Position numbers and translations under genes: made by a program. Shown piece by piece: positions 31,962 to 45,200 of a DNA stretch of 64,000 nucleotides. Below the pieces are notes generated by a model that searched no databases, had not been told where the DNA came from, and saw only the letters and a program-made list of their open reading frames with translations. The stretch's first letter is position 1. Each line of letters starts with the position of its first letter. Source of the DNA: Rosa chinensis (Eukaryota > Streptophyta > Magnoliopsida > Rosales > Rosaceae); assembly GCF_002994745.2 (NCBI RefSeq), contig NC_037093.1, positions 7,986,400 to 8,050,399 of the forward strand, written 5' to 3'.

Positions 31962-34052
31962 CATCTACTTGGCGGTATCCTTATCAGTGGTAAGCTGCGC
32001 CATTGTGCGGCGAGAAGGCCAAGAGGAGCTCCCCGTATTCTATGCCAGTAGATGCATGAATGGTGCTGAGACAAGATATACGCCCATAGAGCAGCTTGCT
32101 CTCGCACTCACTGTCTTTGCTAAACGCCTCCGCCAATACTTTCAGGCCCACACCATTCATGTTTTAACAAACCAACTGCTGAAGCAGGTAATGCAAAACC
32201 TTGAACACTCTGGGCCCCTTAGCTAGTTCGACATAAACCACAAGCCAAGGACCGCCATGAATGGCCAGGCAGTGGCAGATTTCATCGCTGAGCTCACCTA
32301 ACGTCAGGATGAACCCAACCTAGGGACACAGAAGGCCAGCATAGAATTGGTAACAACAAAGGAGCCAGCCCCCCAACAGCAGTCAGAATGGAACCTCCGC
32401 GTAGACGGCTCCACATGAGGCCAAGGCCTGCGGCGCCGGAGTCATCTTGACAGGACCAGGGGGACTAAACATGGAATACGTGTTAAAATTCAATTTCAAA
32501 GCCTCAAACAACATGGCGGAGTATGAAGCGCTTATTGCCGACTTACTCCTCGCCATCGACTCAGGAGCTGACAGCGTCAACATATTCAGCGACTCTCAAC
32601 TAATCATTAACCAGGTCAACGACAGCTTCCAGGCCAAGGACCAGCAATTAGCGGCATACTTGGGGTACGTCAGGAAACTACTCAAAAAATTCAAATTTCA
32701 CACCATCACACAGATTCCCAGGGGAAAAAACGCCAAGGCTGATTCACTAGCAAGACTAGTAACCTCCCAACCATACCAAAGTCTAGCGGACACAAGGGTA
32801 GAGTGCCATGACAAGCCAAGCATCACCAAAACCCTGGCGAAAATCTTCAATATTGAGGTCAATCCCAGCTGGATGGATGAAATCATAGAGTACAAGTGCA
32901 ACAGAACACTACCCGCTGACAAGATCGAGGCAAGGCAACTTAAGCGAAGGGCAACTCGCTATAACATCTAGAATAGCAAGCTTTACCGCCAAGGGTTCAC
33001 CCATCCCAACCTCTGGTGCCTAACTCCAGAGAAGGGAAAGATCATTCTTGCCATGATACACGCTTGGGAATGTGGAAACCACTCAGGCGCTAGGTCTCTA
33101 GCCAATCGTATAATGCGACAGGGTCTCCAGATCCTGCCACAAGTGTCAACAACAAGCTGACCTCCCCCACGCCCCGGCGGAGCCCCTATCGATCATCATT
33201 GGCCTATGGATCCACTCCACGTGGGGCCTGGACTTGATTGGAAAATTCCCAACCGCCAAGTGCCAATTCAAATACATCATCGTCGCCATTGACTACAATA
33301 GTAAATGGATAAAGGCGGAACCACTGACGGCTATAACTACCGCCAAGGTAACTCACTTCCTCTGGAAGAACATCTACTGCCGCTACGACGTACCCCACAC
33401 GATCATCATAGACAATGGCACACAGTTCAACAACAATGAACTCATCTCTTTCACTGCTAACCTGGGCACCAAGATGAGTTTTGCATATATTGCTCACCCC
33501 CAAACCAACGGCCAAGTCGAAGTAGCAAATAAGATAATCAAGAAGTTGCTCAAAAAGAAACTCGACGTCGCCAAGGGTTTATGGGCGAAGAAGCTACCGG
33601 AAGTTCTGTGGGCCATCAGGACTACCCCAACTTCCGCCACCGGTGAAACACTATTCTGCATGATGTTCGAAACTGAGGTCGTCCTACCAATTAAGGTCAC
33701 CTAACCTACTGCTAGAGTCGAGGGCTACTGCTCCGAGACCAATGGCAAGGGTGTCAACCTTGACAATGACCTCTTCGAGGAGAAACGCCACAAGGCCCAT
33801 TTGCAGAACTTGCAAAACAAGCAACGGGTATCACGATTTTACAACGCCAGGGTCAAAGCTCGGAACCTCCAACTGTGGCACTGGATAATGAAGAAAATTA
33901 TTCCGCCACCAACGGCACTCCACCCAACTTGGGAAGGACCATACAAAATTGTGGAAGTCGTTAGCCCCAGCACCTTCTACTTAATGGACAAGGATGCCGT
34001 CACGGCGACCCACCCTTGGAATACCAAACACCTTCGGTACTATTACAAATAG
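31962..34052 (+). pseudogene. Tat RNase H, archaeal-type RNase H and integrase
   Basis: The normal RNase H continues at 31962-32220 (FYASRCMNGAETRYTPIEQ). A second RNase H-like domain is at 32395-32760, with VDGS at the start, NNMAEYEALIADLLLA, FSDSQLIINQV and a closing NAKADSLARL; this is the archaeal-type domain of Tat elements. Integrase lies at about 33050-33700, with the DLIGKFP lead-in, IIIDNGTQF and AYIAHPQTNGQVEVAN motifs. The C-terminal part at 33801-34052 ends in WEGPYKIVEVVSPSTFYLM. Stops near 32224, 32300, 32970 and 33703 disrupt it. Confidence 0.87.
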
Positions 34053-34564
34053 TCATGCCGCTACCCAAGAGCATCTTGACTTAGCTAAATTTTTGTTAAA
34101 TATTTAGCTATGGGAAGCTACCCAACGGGTACAACCCCGCTTTTGTAAACGCTGATCTATCAACTATCAATGAAACAAGGAATTATTCAAACCATTGTCA
34201 CCAAGTCCAAGCACAAGAATCAACTGGCAACGCCAACAACATTCTGTGGACCATGTCAGCTACATCGTGCACTTGGAACAATTTTAGTTGATTAGCAATC
34301 ACATTTGCAAAAAGGTTCCAAGAACAATGCTTCATATATTCAGGGTCGGGACCCCCTGCCCAAAAATATTGTTAACGTTACAAAAGAAGCCTTAGTGGCA
34401 CTAAAAAAAAAAATGGGGGGGGGAGGGCTCAGCAGCATTACAAAAGTTGTGCAGCATACTTCACGGATTCTCAGGAGCAGCGGCAACATTCTCACTCTCC
34501 TACGACAGTTGTTGCCCGGTCAGGCGGCTCATCTAGTCAGACCCAAGAGTAGTAGGGCTCAGCG

Positions 34565-37108
34565 TCACCATTGTACCATCCGCTCGGGTGTGGGCGGCCA
34601 TGAAGTAAGCACGGGAAGTTTCAGACAGAGTTGGAGGTGGACTTCACTAAGAATCGTCATTTGATCAGCGGCAGGCCCTCCTGTCGGCACTGGCAGCTGT
34701 AGCGACGTACTCGCAGGCTGCGATGCTTTGACCCAGTCAATGGCTCCCTTCTTATTCAGCAGGTCCAAATTCGCAGCAGCACCAGCCTTTGTAGCCTCTG
34801 TCAGGGCTTGCTTGTAGGCTACAGACTGCTTGAACACCTCCACGGCGTCGTGCGACCTTATCCTCCAGCTTCTTTAGCTCAGAGCCCTTGGCGGCAGACT
34901 CCCTCTGAAGGATTTCAACCTTCTTCTCCTTCACTGCCAGCTGATCCTTCAACAGAGCTATGTCCTGCTCTAGGCGAGATATTTGGTCATTCTGCTCAAC
35001 TTGCCGCTCGACGGCCACCTTCAGTTTGCTGCGGGCATCCAGGGCATCACACTCCGCCTTGGTCAGGCGTCGTTCAACATCCACCAGCTTTCCCTGGGCA
35101 TCCTTCAACTCCATCTGGAGACTCTTGATCTCCTCCCTCAGTTGCCGCTCGACCAGTGGCTGGCTTAACGCGACAAGGAACATCTCGGGCAACCCAACGG
35201 ATAGATGTCCAAACACCGAACTAAATGGCGACTGTTGAACAGCGGTAGAGCGGACAATCCCATTCAATCCTCCAAATCCCAGCCGCTCACAGAGGTGGAA
35301 GAGAAACTCATGCTAGGACTAGGTCATTCATTCGGTATAGCAGGCAAACGAGTCTAGCCCACTTTGCGGAACTTCCTCAGCAACGGCCACAGTCACCGGC
35401 AGAGCGTCCTTCCTCGACCTCTTTTGCTAACCGATGGTTACATCATCGTTCACCTCTTCCTCCTCCTCCTCATTGTCATTATGTCGCCATTCCTCTGTAG
35501 AACCACCTGTGTAGCACCAGCGAAAACAGACCTCGGCGACGCCTGCGGCTCCAAACCGGATATGGTAACAGCCGGCTGCGGCACCTTTTTCTCTTTTTGG
35601 GACCCTCGCCGCTGGGCGGCAACTTTCTTGGTCTTGGCAAGAGTAACAACAGCTTGGCTCCCGCCGACAGGTCCTTGTTCGGCGCCACCTCCAATCGGCC
35701 TTTCCGCCTGGCCAGAGGCAGGGAGGTGTGAATGGTGGGGCATGGACAGCACCACTGGAGTTTCTGAAGGGCTCACAGCCAGAGTCTGCTGATCTACGGT
35801 GGTCTACTGCTCGGCCAGTACAGCGGCGTACATGCCATCTAGGAAATCATCCAGCTCCGCTCGCTCCATTGATTTTTCAAACGCTTCCCGACTAGCTTTG
35901 TTACCCCGCGGCGAATCTGAATAATATCATTAGTCAGCATGGAACACAAATAGTAAGAGGATAAGTCGGAGGAAAATGCTTACTAACGGCTCGTATCAGC
36001 CTCAGATAATCCAACAACTCCCACCCAGTGAGCTGACGAAGATCGAGCAGGTTGCAATTTTACCAACAACCTTTTATCCTCGCCATGTGGCACTGCTCCT
36101 CATGAGTCAAAGTGAAACGAAGACCCGCTGCACATAAAAACAAAGCAATGATTAGGAAAAGACAAAATACAAACATATCATTTAAGAAATTCCTACTAGC
36201 TACGGTCAGTGGCGACTACCAACAACCTCAGATGGGCTGGAACTCTGACTTAATCATATACGTTGGTGCCTCGTCATTCGCTCCAGCGTCATATTCCCAC
36301 CCCGAGGTCGCCACGTAAAAGGTCGCCCTACAAGAAGACATCGAATCTTTCAGATTCTCTATCAGCTTGGGTGCCCCGTGTCGGCAAGTGAGATTCACCT
36401 GTTCGCTACACCCTTGTCGCCTCACGTAGACAAGTTCGTAGAAATGCAACACCTCCTCACGGTTGGCCGCTCGCACCCGGATAAACACCAAAGAGAATTC
36501 AGTGCCAGCAGCAACCGCCACATATTAGGGCAAATTTTCCTGAAGGGAAGGTCAAACTTGCATACTAGGATCTGAAGGTTGGGGAGTAGCGAAAAGGTGA
36601 AACCTTGGAGGAATATGGCCTCGTGAACGGTAGCGTACCCTGCAGGCAGAACGGAAGCTCTCTCATCAGCGTTCGGCAGAAGCAACTTTACCACACCAGG
36701 CAACCGAAATACGTGCTTCATGAGGTTGATGGCGACAATAGTCATCGGCCCTCCCGCCTCATCAACTGCAGTACCGTCCCGGAGGACCCACGCTAACTCA
36801 ACGTCTTCTCTACCAGCCTCTCCATCACCAGCGGAGCCACTAGCAACGCTATTGCTCGCTAGCCTCTCCTCACGCCTTTGGCCAGCTGTAGCATTCTCCC
36901 TCGCCCTAGAACTCTCTGGACGCCCGGCATGACCCATTGCAACATCCGCAGGTATGGTCTGTAGTGGCTCGATGTCTAGCGGGTTAGACAGTGAGGTTCC
37001 TGCATGGATAGACGGACGTAACGAGTTAATAAACATCCTATCTGCCACGCTGAGGGACACTTCAAACCTGGAATCCTTACTACTCGAGATCTCTATGATG
37101 CTAGGCAT
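34565..37108 (-). pseudogene. antisense open-frame region of the Tat element
   Basis: Downstream of pol and on the opposite strand, separate frames line up as one decayed gene. From 37108 the first (36422-37108) starts MPSIIEISSSKDSRF and holds a segment PAGYATVHEAIFLQGFTFSL followed by a PNMWRLLLAL block, reminiscent of the plant Transposase_28 (putative gypsy-type transposon) family. A second frame (36228-36521) continues with a FYELVYVRRQG and TSGWEYD stretch. Then come a proline and basic-rich part (35450-35776) and a coiled coil rich in Glu, Lys and Leu (34752-35267), ending with a GAAANLDLLNKKGAIDW block (34565-34843). Antisense genes of this general kind are known in some Tat elements. 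Function unknown. Frame changes suggest introns or decay. Confidence 0.65.
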
Positions 37109-37887
37109 CCTAAACCCTAAAAGCCAGGCCAGTTAGTTCAACATCGATCTAAGCTATCCCCATGCCAGTTTTCAGTCAAGAACATCAAGAACGACAAAAA
37201 CCAGAAATACCAAAACAAGAACAAAATGCACACACTCAAAACCCAGATTCAACCATCACAAACCCCAACCCCCTGTCAAACACCTACACCAATCCCTAAA
37301 ACCCATTCTAGACCCTCAAACACACAGGGGAATAACAAACCTCAATTGAAATAGCAAAAGTAGAAACAGACAGAAGCAAACAAAAAGTAAAAACCCAATA
37401 CAGCAGGCACGAGATTCAGGCTACCAACCTCAAAGATGCAAACTTTGGTACGCTTGGGGATGCTCGTCTTCGCTTCAGCAAGTCCTCGTCCTCCAAAGAT
37501 GGATAACCTCACGGAATTGTAGAATCTTCTTCTCAGATATCAGAGCGAAGCTTGAAGACAATGATAATTGTTCAAAGTGCAAAATTGTCAAACCCACTGT
37601 GGTTTCCCTCTCTTTTATGTTAACATCAAACAAATCTAGGCTGTCCACTGAAAAATGACATCTCACGACAGCCACACACGTGCCCAATGATCCCACTTAC
37701 TGTCCGGATTTCCTTGGTTACAAAATCAATAATTACTCGCATTAATGGCGAGGAGACGAGCGTGCTGCGGGGACGTTATTCCACACGCTAACCCAGTACA
37801 TGTTAACCACTTGTTGAACGCCGTCAGACGAAGCGTCTATCCGAAGTAACCGTCAAAAGACAGGCACACCAATCTTCGAGATAGTCT

Positions 37888-38150
37888 CTGCTAAGCACAA
37901 CTCCGCTAGCGGAACTTCTCCCTTGTCATCTTACAAGTAAGAATCTCCGCTACGCGCAACTCCGCTAGCGGAACTTCTTCCTTTTTCATCTTGCAAGTGA
38001 GAGTCTCCGCTAAGCGCAACTCTGCTAGTGGAACTTCTCTGCTAAGCGCAACTCCGCTAGCGGAACTTCTCCCTTTTTCATCTTGCAAGTGAGTCTCCGC
38101 TAAGCGCAACTCCTCTAGCGAAACTTCTCCCTCTGCATCTTGCAAACAAG
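37888..38150. repeat. tandem repeat of about 65 bp in the Tat 3' region
   Basis: Four to five imperfect copies of a unit with CTCCGCTAGCGGAACTTCTC, a CATCTTGCAAGTGAG word and CGCTAAGCGCAACTC. The CCGCTAGCGG core is palindromic. One copy is shortened near 38030-38045. Confidence 0.88.
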
Positions 38151-38691
38151 TCCCCACTTGCGGAACTTCTCCGCCGAATGCAATATCACGCACGGATCTT
38201 AAAACCAGGTCCCTGTGACACTTCTAAACCGCTCCCCATCAGCGGCGAGATGTTCGCCAAAGGCTCTTCCAGAGGCAACGCCTCACCTTGAAGTTGACCG
38301 CCACCCGGCGTTGTAGTCAAGCAATGTTTCTCCCGGAACAAGTAAGGGGACATGTCGACAGTCTTCGATGGCCCTGATCAGGCCCGTTGACCCCCGACAC
38401 TAGGGTATCAAAGATTGGGCTCGCTACCCAACATCTTCTGCTCAGTGCAGCTTCCCCTCAACAAACAATATACCGACCAAACGGAGGTCTATCTTCGTCG
38501 GGGAGTAGGGGGCCTAGTAGGGGCCCACCTGAAAGGGTATAAAGCGTTTGCTCAGTAAGTCCATGGTTGACAACGTACTGACGCTAATTATGCTCCTGCA
38601 AATGTAGCGGTAGTAACGCTTCAAACCGCTAGGTAACTCCCCAACCAAGATTACCCTCCTTGACTGGGGACTTGGGGGACTTGTACTTACA

Positions 38692-39200
38692 TGAGCATTT
38701 GCAAGCATTATTAGCTATGAATGAGCCACACACATGTTAACACCAGCGGTACCAACTACCGCCAACGGTATGACCTACGGAATCACCGCTAAGCAGGCTA
38801 CCGCCTGAGCCCCTACTCGCCCCCAGATCACCGCTGACGTGCCGCCATGTGCAACTCCAAAGCAGCATCAGAAGCTCCATAAATTGGGAACTGATGCATA
38901 TCAGTCCCACATCGAAAACAATGAAGAGGTTAGCCTCTTCCTCACCTATAAAAGGTTTTCTCCTCTCTCCTCATTTATTACACATTGATTACCTACCTAC
39001 TGTTGTTCTATCAACATAAATACATTGACTAACTTAGCCATCGGAGAAGAGAAGACCGCCCAGCGCGGTCTCCCTCTGACGCCGCTTTGTATTTTACTTG
39101 ACAGGTAGCGAAAGTTCTGAGAAATTACAAGTAATGATCCGCCCACCGGATCAGCGTTAACCAGAGACTTGGGCTACCGCTCAAATCCCAAACCTTAACA
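38692..39200 (+). repeat. 3' LTR of the Tat element
   Basis: It begins TGTACTTACATGAGC after a purine-rich tract with GGGGACTTGGGGGACT (38672-38691) and ends CCTTAACA. It matches the 5' LTR along its length with scattered changes and about 10 bp of net length difference, which points to an old insertion. Confidence 0.9.
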
Positions 39201-39287
39201 ACTTCATGTCCCCTCCCCCCGCGGGTACTATCTTTTTATTAAATAAATTACTTTAATTGCCAAAAAAAAATTACAATACAAGCTTGC

Positions 39288-39630
39288 ATGCATGCATGTA
39301 TATATAAGCCTGGTTATCTCTGGAGAACTTTCAACATGGACTGGGGAGGATGGCTCATGGCTCATCTACATTGCTCAGCAAAGTGTGAACCTGGAATCCA
39401 TTACTATACTCTCTTTGTCTTCATACGCTGGTTTATCACAGGTTTTTGATTCTGGATTACAATTCCCTTCTAATTCTTGTTCATTTATCTTTAATGCTGA
39501 TAATGAATCATTCAATGCTCAGGCTATATGGTGAGTTACCTAGAACCTATTATGCTTAACTGGAAAACCGAGAGAAGGTCTGAGTATAATTAAATGTGGA
39601 TTGTACAACTTACATCTCCATCTGTGGTTA
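39288..39630. other. short unassigned stretch between two elements
   Basis: This lies between the LINE target duplication and the truncated gypsy LTR. It has an open frame at 39292-39534, with ELSTWTGEDGSWLIYIAQQS, that I cannot assign. Because the element next to it has lost its left 420 bp, this stretch may not be the original insertion flank. Confidence 0.4.
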
Positions 39631-41930
39631 CCAATTCTCTTGATCTTTGGCTCATTAGACTCGCCTCAACTTTCTAAACAAGCACCAAGCAGTACCGGAT
39701 CTATTTCACGTTCGTCGGAGCTCAACCCATTTAGATCGATAAACAACCTTTCGATCAGGATATCTCGAGTTACAGAATACCATTCTTTGTGATTCTTGGC
39801 CTGGTGAACTCACCTTAAGTTTCTGAACAAGTCTCCAGAAGGGATCAAGGCGAGTGGTGGAAGTTTTTACGTCGAACTGGAGCTCGCCAGTTTCTGGGTT
39901 TTTTTCCGGCCAACCCAACTGGTTCGAGTTAATTTATATCCCTTCCGGTCATTTTTAGCCTACATGCTAGTTAGGAAAGTCATTAGGCTTGATGAGACGA
40001 AGCACAGCAGCCTGGCCCCAACACCATTGGCGGTGGTCGGCGGCGGCTCTGCCACTAACTCCGGCGGCCATTTCCGGCCACCTCCGGGCGTCACAAGGAC
40101 AGTTTCTCTACATTTTTAGATTCTACATTTCAATACGATCTTGTCGATATATTATACGCAATTTTTGGATATCGTATGATTAAGTTATGAATTTTTACGT
40201 TACGATCGATTTCGATAGTTCGATTTATGATCTGTGAAGATCTGACCGTCCGTTGGACTTGTAGTTTGATATGTTGATCGTATGACTGTCCCAGTGACTT
40301 TGTGTAGTCATGGGCGAAGATCCGACCGTTGGATCTTCGTATAATTGTGAAATAGTGATTTGGAAGGCGATTCGTGAGAATCCGACCGTCAGATTTTCAT
40401 ATAAATTTGTGGAGATGTTAGTAAGGGCAATTCAGGAAGATCCGACCGTTAGATCTTCATGATAATTTAGGAGGATGATCCTAAGGGCGATCTGTGAGGA
40501 TCCGAATGTTGGATCATCGTTTAATTTCGATCTGACCGTTGGATCGTCGTTTAATTATGTTTATGAGTTGTTGGCTAAGTTAAGATCGTATTGGATAAGG
40601 TGATTGACGGATTGATTTGGTGGACGATTGTGAATCGTATCTTGAGCTGTTAAGAAGACGCAGCGGGATTTTAGAGGTGAGTAAACCTCACGTGGTTCAT
40701 ATTACGAACCGAGTACATTTAATTACCTTATTTTGTCATAATTGTGTGAAAATATTTATGGAATAAATATTTGTTTTAAATCATATGGACTTGATCAACT
40801 ACGGTCCATAGGTAAGTAAAATGATTTTTATTATACAAAATGAATTTCACGATTTTTATGCTTGCATTATAGTTGGTATTAGTGATTATCCCTGAGCGGA
40901 TAATTACGTATATATATATATATATATATATATTTACGTGATTATATATGGAATGGTGTGACATTGAGGTGTGTGTGGAATTGCGATAACTTGGTTATGA
41001 GATGATATTGTTTTTGAAATTGCCATGATTATTTGTGATAATGGTGATCGATGAATGTTCGTGATAATCATGTTGACCTTCTGAGTTGAATAGAGGGTAG
41101 AGAAGGTAGGGTTTTGAGGACAGGGGTCCAAGGAGCGAGGGTTATTAAATAACCCGGAAATGTGTCGTTTACATTGAACCTAGGCCAAGGTGACAAGTAA
41201 CGATGTAGTTAGAGCTCTAACATGTTGTGGGAAAGACCACAGTGGAGATACTACATGGGTGGGAAAGACCACATGCAATAGGAATAGTAATGTGTTGTGG
41301 GAAAGACCACAGTGGGGATAACTGCACGGGTGGGAAAGTCCACATGCAGTGAGGATAATTGCACGGGTGGGAAAGACCACATGCAATGGGAATAATAGCT
41401 GGTTGTGGGTAAGACCACATAGGTGATATAGAGGTCAGGGAATTTTAAGAATGTATTCCTTGTTGTTTCCCATAAGTTGGTTGACGTTTGCATTGTGGAT
41501 GTTGAGATTGTTGATTGTTACTTGAGTTTAAGGAATTGAAATTTAATAAATCAACAGTTCATTCTTGTTTACTCATACGAGCTGTCAAAAACTTACCGGG
41601 TTTGGTGTTGTTGCAATCCCGGTACACTATTCAAATTGTGTAGCAGGTAATCCTGCAGGTCAGGAGAATCAGGGCGGTGATCGTGCGAGTTAGAGTATTT
41701 GTTATAGATTTACAGAAATTGTAATAGTGAGGTGAGTTAAGCTCATTTGAGCCTTACAATTTGATTGGTGAGAGTGTGCTGTAATAAATAACTTGAGGAT
41801 TTGGTTTATTGTATTATTGAGAGGTGTGAAGTGCGGTTGTTTGTGAGAAAAAAATTCAGGACGTTATTTGTAATTGTTATTATTCATGTTTCGGACTTTG
41901 AATTGATTATTCAAAATTCAGGGCGTGACA
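39631..41930 (+). repeat. truncated 5' LTR of the chromovirus
   Basis: The copy lacks the first 420 bp of the LTR; base 39631 corresponds to 47108 in the 3' LTR. It ends GGGCGTGACA. It contains an AT run at 40910-40933 and a GGGAAAGACCACA repeat field at 41228-41425. Confidence 0.88.
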
Positions 41931-42212
41931 GTTTTGATATCAGAGCGTAAGGTACATATTTGGTGATATGTCAATACTTACCGAGTGATGGTCCGTCTGC
42001 AGCGGATCCCCATCATGTGCTCTTCGGTATTGGCAAAAAAATCATTAGGTATGTGTGAGCATTAGGAGTCGTCTAGGACGTCGAGTACGTTGCTTTAGAA
42101 CCTTGAGTGCTTCCCTTGTAGTACTGACTTGGTCAATATGGACTTGTATTTGACTTATAATGTGTTTAAGTGCTATACTTATATTAACCAAGCGTACTAT
42201 ACACCTTAGGTA

Positions 42213-45200
42213 ATGGACAGACAGCGAGGCCATAATGTGCGCAGAAGGGGAGGCAGAATTGGTGGTAGGGGGGAAAGCACCCGTCCCTTAGAGGAAGTTT
42301 ATTTGAGTGATGCAGAGTCTTCTTTTGATGTACAACCTACTCCGCCTGTTGTGGAGGTAGTGGATGCCATTCGCTTAGCCAAACTAGTTAAGGAGATCAA
42401 ACAGTTAGGTGCAACCCCATTTCAAGGGGGAGTTGATCATTGGGCTACTGATCAGTGGCTTGAGAATATGATGAGCTGTTTTGAGATGGTGATTTGCACC
42501 GAAACTGAGAAGTGGAAGATTGCTGCTTATCTTCTTCAGGGTGATGCCAGGATATGGTGGGTTGGTCAGCGGAATACTGTGAATATGGCTACTCTGACTT
42601 GGGATGGTTTTGTGGAACTATTCCAGGACATGTACTTCCCTGATGCAGTGAGGGATCAGATCGAGTTAGATTTCATTGCTCTAGAGCAAGGGACTATGAC
42701 TGTGAGAGAGTACGAAACACGGTTCACCCAATTATACAGGTTTGTTCCCCAGTTGGATGCCCAAGCCTTGGCTAAGAAGTTCCTAAAGGGACTAAATGAC
42801 AGGATTAGGGAGATAGTGTATCCTCTTCGGTTAGCCACCAAGGAAGAGATCTTTGCTAGTGCCATGGCCCATGAACAGGCAACCAGCATGCGTGTAAGTG
42901 AACGAGGGGCTGCGAAAGAATCCTTGGGAAAGGGGAAGGCAATTGTGGGAAGTAGTGGTTCCATGGATCATGGAGGTGGGTCGTGGAAGCGACGACAGAC
43001 TCATTTCTATCCACAGGCTCCAGCTAGGATAACCTATCAACACCAGGCCCCAGTTAGGGCAGCAGCAGCTCCTCCTATTCGGGCTGCACCTACAGCACCT
43101 ATAAGATGTTTTAACTGCAAGGAGTTGGGCCATCCTGCCAAGACGTGCACGAAACCCAAGGTTGTGGGATGCTTCCGATGTGGACAGACTGGACACTATG
43201 CCAGGGACTGTACTCGACCACAGGGTGGAGGACAGGATAACGAGCATAGACTCTTACCTCCAGCTAGAGTCTTCGCCATTGGTCAGGGAGGCACTAGGGT
43301 GGAAGGTACCTTATCTATTTATAACTATCTTGCAAGAGTATTGTTTGATACGGGAGCCTCCCATTCCTTTGTATCTAGTTCCGTAGTAGATGTGTTGGGT
43401 TTGATTGCCATGCCTCTTACTAGATCCTTATGTGTTACATCACCTCTCGGTGTATCTCTTGAGCTGGATATGTTTTGTGATGATTGCCCTATTGGGATAG
43501 GTGGTAGAGAGTTCTCTGCATCGTTGATTGTGATACCAGATCACACATATGATGTGATTTTAGGTATGGATTGGTTGATCCTGAACCATGCATTGATTGA
43601 TTGCTTTAGGATGATTGTGTCCTTTCGTATTCCAGGACAACCAGTGTTTCATTACCATTGTCTGAGGTCCGACATCGCCATAAGGACATGGATTTTGGCT
43701 CATATTGAGTCAGGGAGTAGTATTTCTGAGATTTCAGGAATTCCTGTAGTTTCAGAGTATGCTTATGTGTTTAAGGAGATACCAGGGTTGCCTCCAAAAA
43801 GGGTAATGGACTTCTCCATTGATGTGATACCAGGTACTGCCCCTGTATCGAAAACACCCTATCAGATAGCTCCAGCTGAACTTCAGGAGTTGAAAGTTCA
43901 GATTGATGGATTACTGGCTCAAGGGTTCATACAGGCTAGTGTATCTCCTTGGGGTGCACCAGTGCTGTTTGTGAAGAAGAAGGATAATTCACTTCGATTA
44001 TGTGTGGATTATCAGCAGCTGAACAAGGTGACCATCAAGAACAGGTATCCTTTACCTAGGATCGATGACTTGTTCGACCAGCTTAGAAAGGCTACTGTGT
44101 TCTCAAAGATTGATTTGAGATCTGGATATCACCAGTTGAGGGTGAAGGATAAGGATATCCCAAAAACAGCATTTAGGACCAGGTATGGGCATTATGAGTT
44201 CCTTGTCATGCCTTTTGGTTTAACTAATGCACCTACGGCATGCATGGACTTAATGAACCGTACGTTCAGTCCTTACTTGGATCAGTTTATAGTGGTCTTC
44301 GTTGATGATATCTTGATTTATTCAAAGTCGTCTGACGAACATGAGAAGCATTTGCGGATTGTACTGCAAACATTAAGAGAGAAGGAATTATATGCCAAGT
44401 TCGAGAAGTGCGAGTTTTGGCAGAAGGAGGTCAAGTTTCTCGGTCATGTAGTTTCGAAGGATGGAGTTTTGATGAATCCTTCGAAGGTTGAAGAGGTGAT
44501 GAGTTGCAGTCGCCCTACCACTGTTACTGAAATCCGTAGCTTCCTTGGATTGGCAGGATATTACAGGCGTTTCATTGAGGGGTTTTCTGGTATTGCTTCG
44601 GCTTTGACCAAATTGACAAGGAAGGACACTCAGTTTGTATGGACGGATGAGTGAAGGCTTTCAACGAGCTGAAGACCAGGTTGACTACAGCACCAGTGTT
44701 GCTATTCCTACTAGCGGTGGTGGATTAGTTATCTACAGTGATGCATCTCATCAGGGTTTGGGGTGTGTGTTGATGCAGAATGGTGGTGTTGTTGCTTATG
44801 GCTCTAGACAACTGAAGGTTCATGAGCGAAATTACCCCACTCATGATTTAGAGCTAGCTGCAGTGGTGTTTGCCTTGAAGATTTGGAGACACTATCTGTA
44901 TGGTGAGAAGTTCGAACTCTTTTCTGATCATAAGAGTCTGAAGTATCTATTCTCCCAAAGGGAGTTGAACATGAGGCAGAGGAGATGGATGGACCTCATC
45001 AAAGACTATGATTTCACTTTGGAGTATCATCCAGGAAAGGCCAACGTAGTGGCAGATGCTTTGAGTAGGAAGCCCCGAGTAATCATGGCATCACTCATGG
45101 TGCAGGAGTGGCTCATGTTGGAAGCTGCATCTGAGTTTGATCTTATACCCGCAAGAGTTGGACATGAAATGTTTCTCAGAAGTATCACCTTACAATCCAC

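Larger units (their letters stand above)
25097..39200 (+). mobile_element. Ty3/gypsy element of the Tat lineage
   Basis: LTRs of 519 and 509 bp flank an internal region with gag, protease, reverse transcriptase, two RNase H-like domains and integrase in gypsy order, then 4.6 kb of extra DNA with antisense open frames. The second, archaeal-type RNase H domain after the usual one is a hallmark of Tat elements. A 2.66-kb solo LTR interrupts the element at 29299-31956; without it the length is about 11.4 kb. Many stops show it is dead. The 5-bp flanks, GCTTA and ACTTC, agree only in the middle three bases. Confidence 0.88.
23582..39269 (+). mobile_element. LINE fragment, split by a Tat gypsy element
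   Basis: The LINE parts are 23582-25096 and 39201-39269; the Tat element occupies the gap. The second part ends in nine or more A residues. Flanking target duplications of 18 bp with one mismatch are ATTACAATACGAGCTTGC (23564-23581) and ATTACAATACAAGCTTGC (39270-39287). They define the insertion independently of homology. The pieces add up to about 1.58 kb and contain an ORF1-like region but no reverse transcriptase, so the copy is internally deleted or non-autonomous. Confidence 0.85.

Noticed and set aside
37888..38150. CRISPR-like repeat array
   Set aside because: Units are contiguous and imperfect with no unique spacers, and the sequence is clearly plant nuclear DNA.
25092..39205. Perfect target duplication for the Tat element
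   Set aside because: GCTTA and ACTTC agree at only three of five bases; the element is placed by its LTRs and by continuity of the LINE instead.
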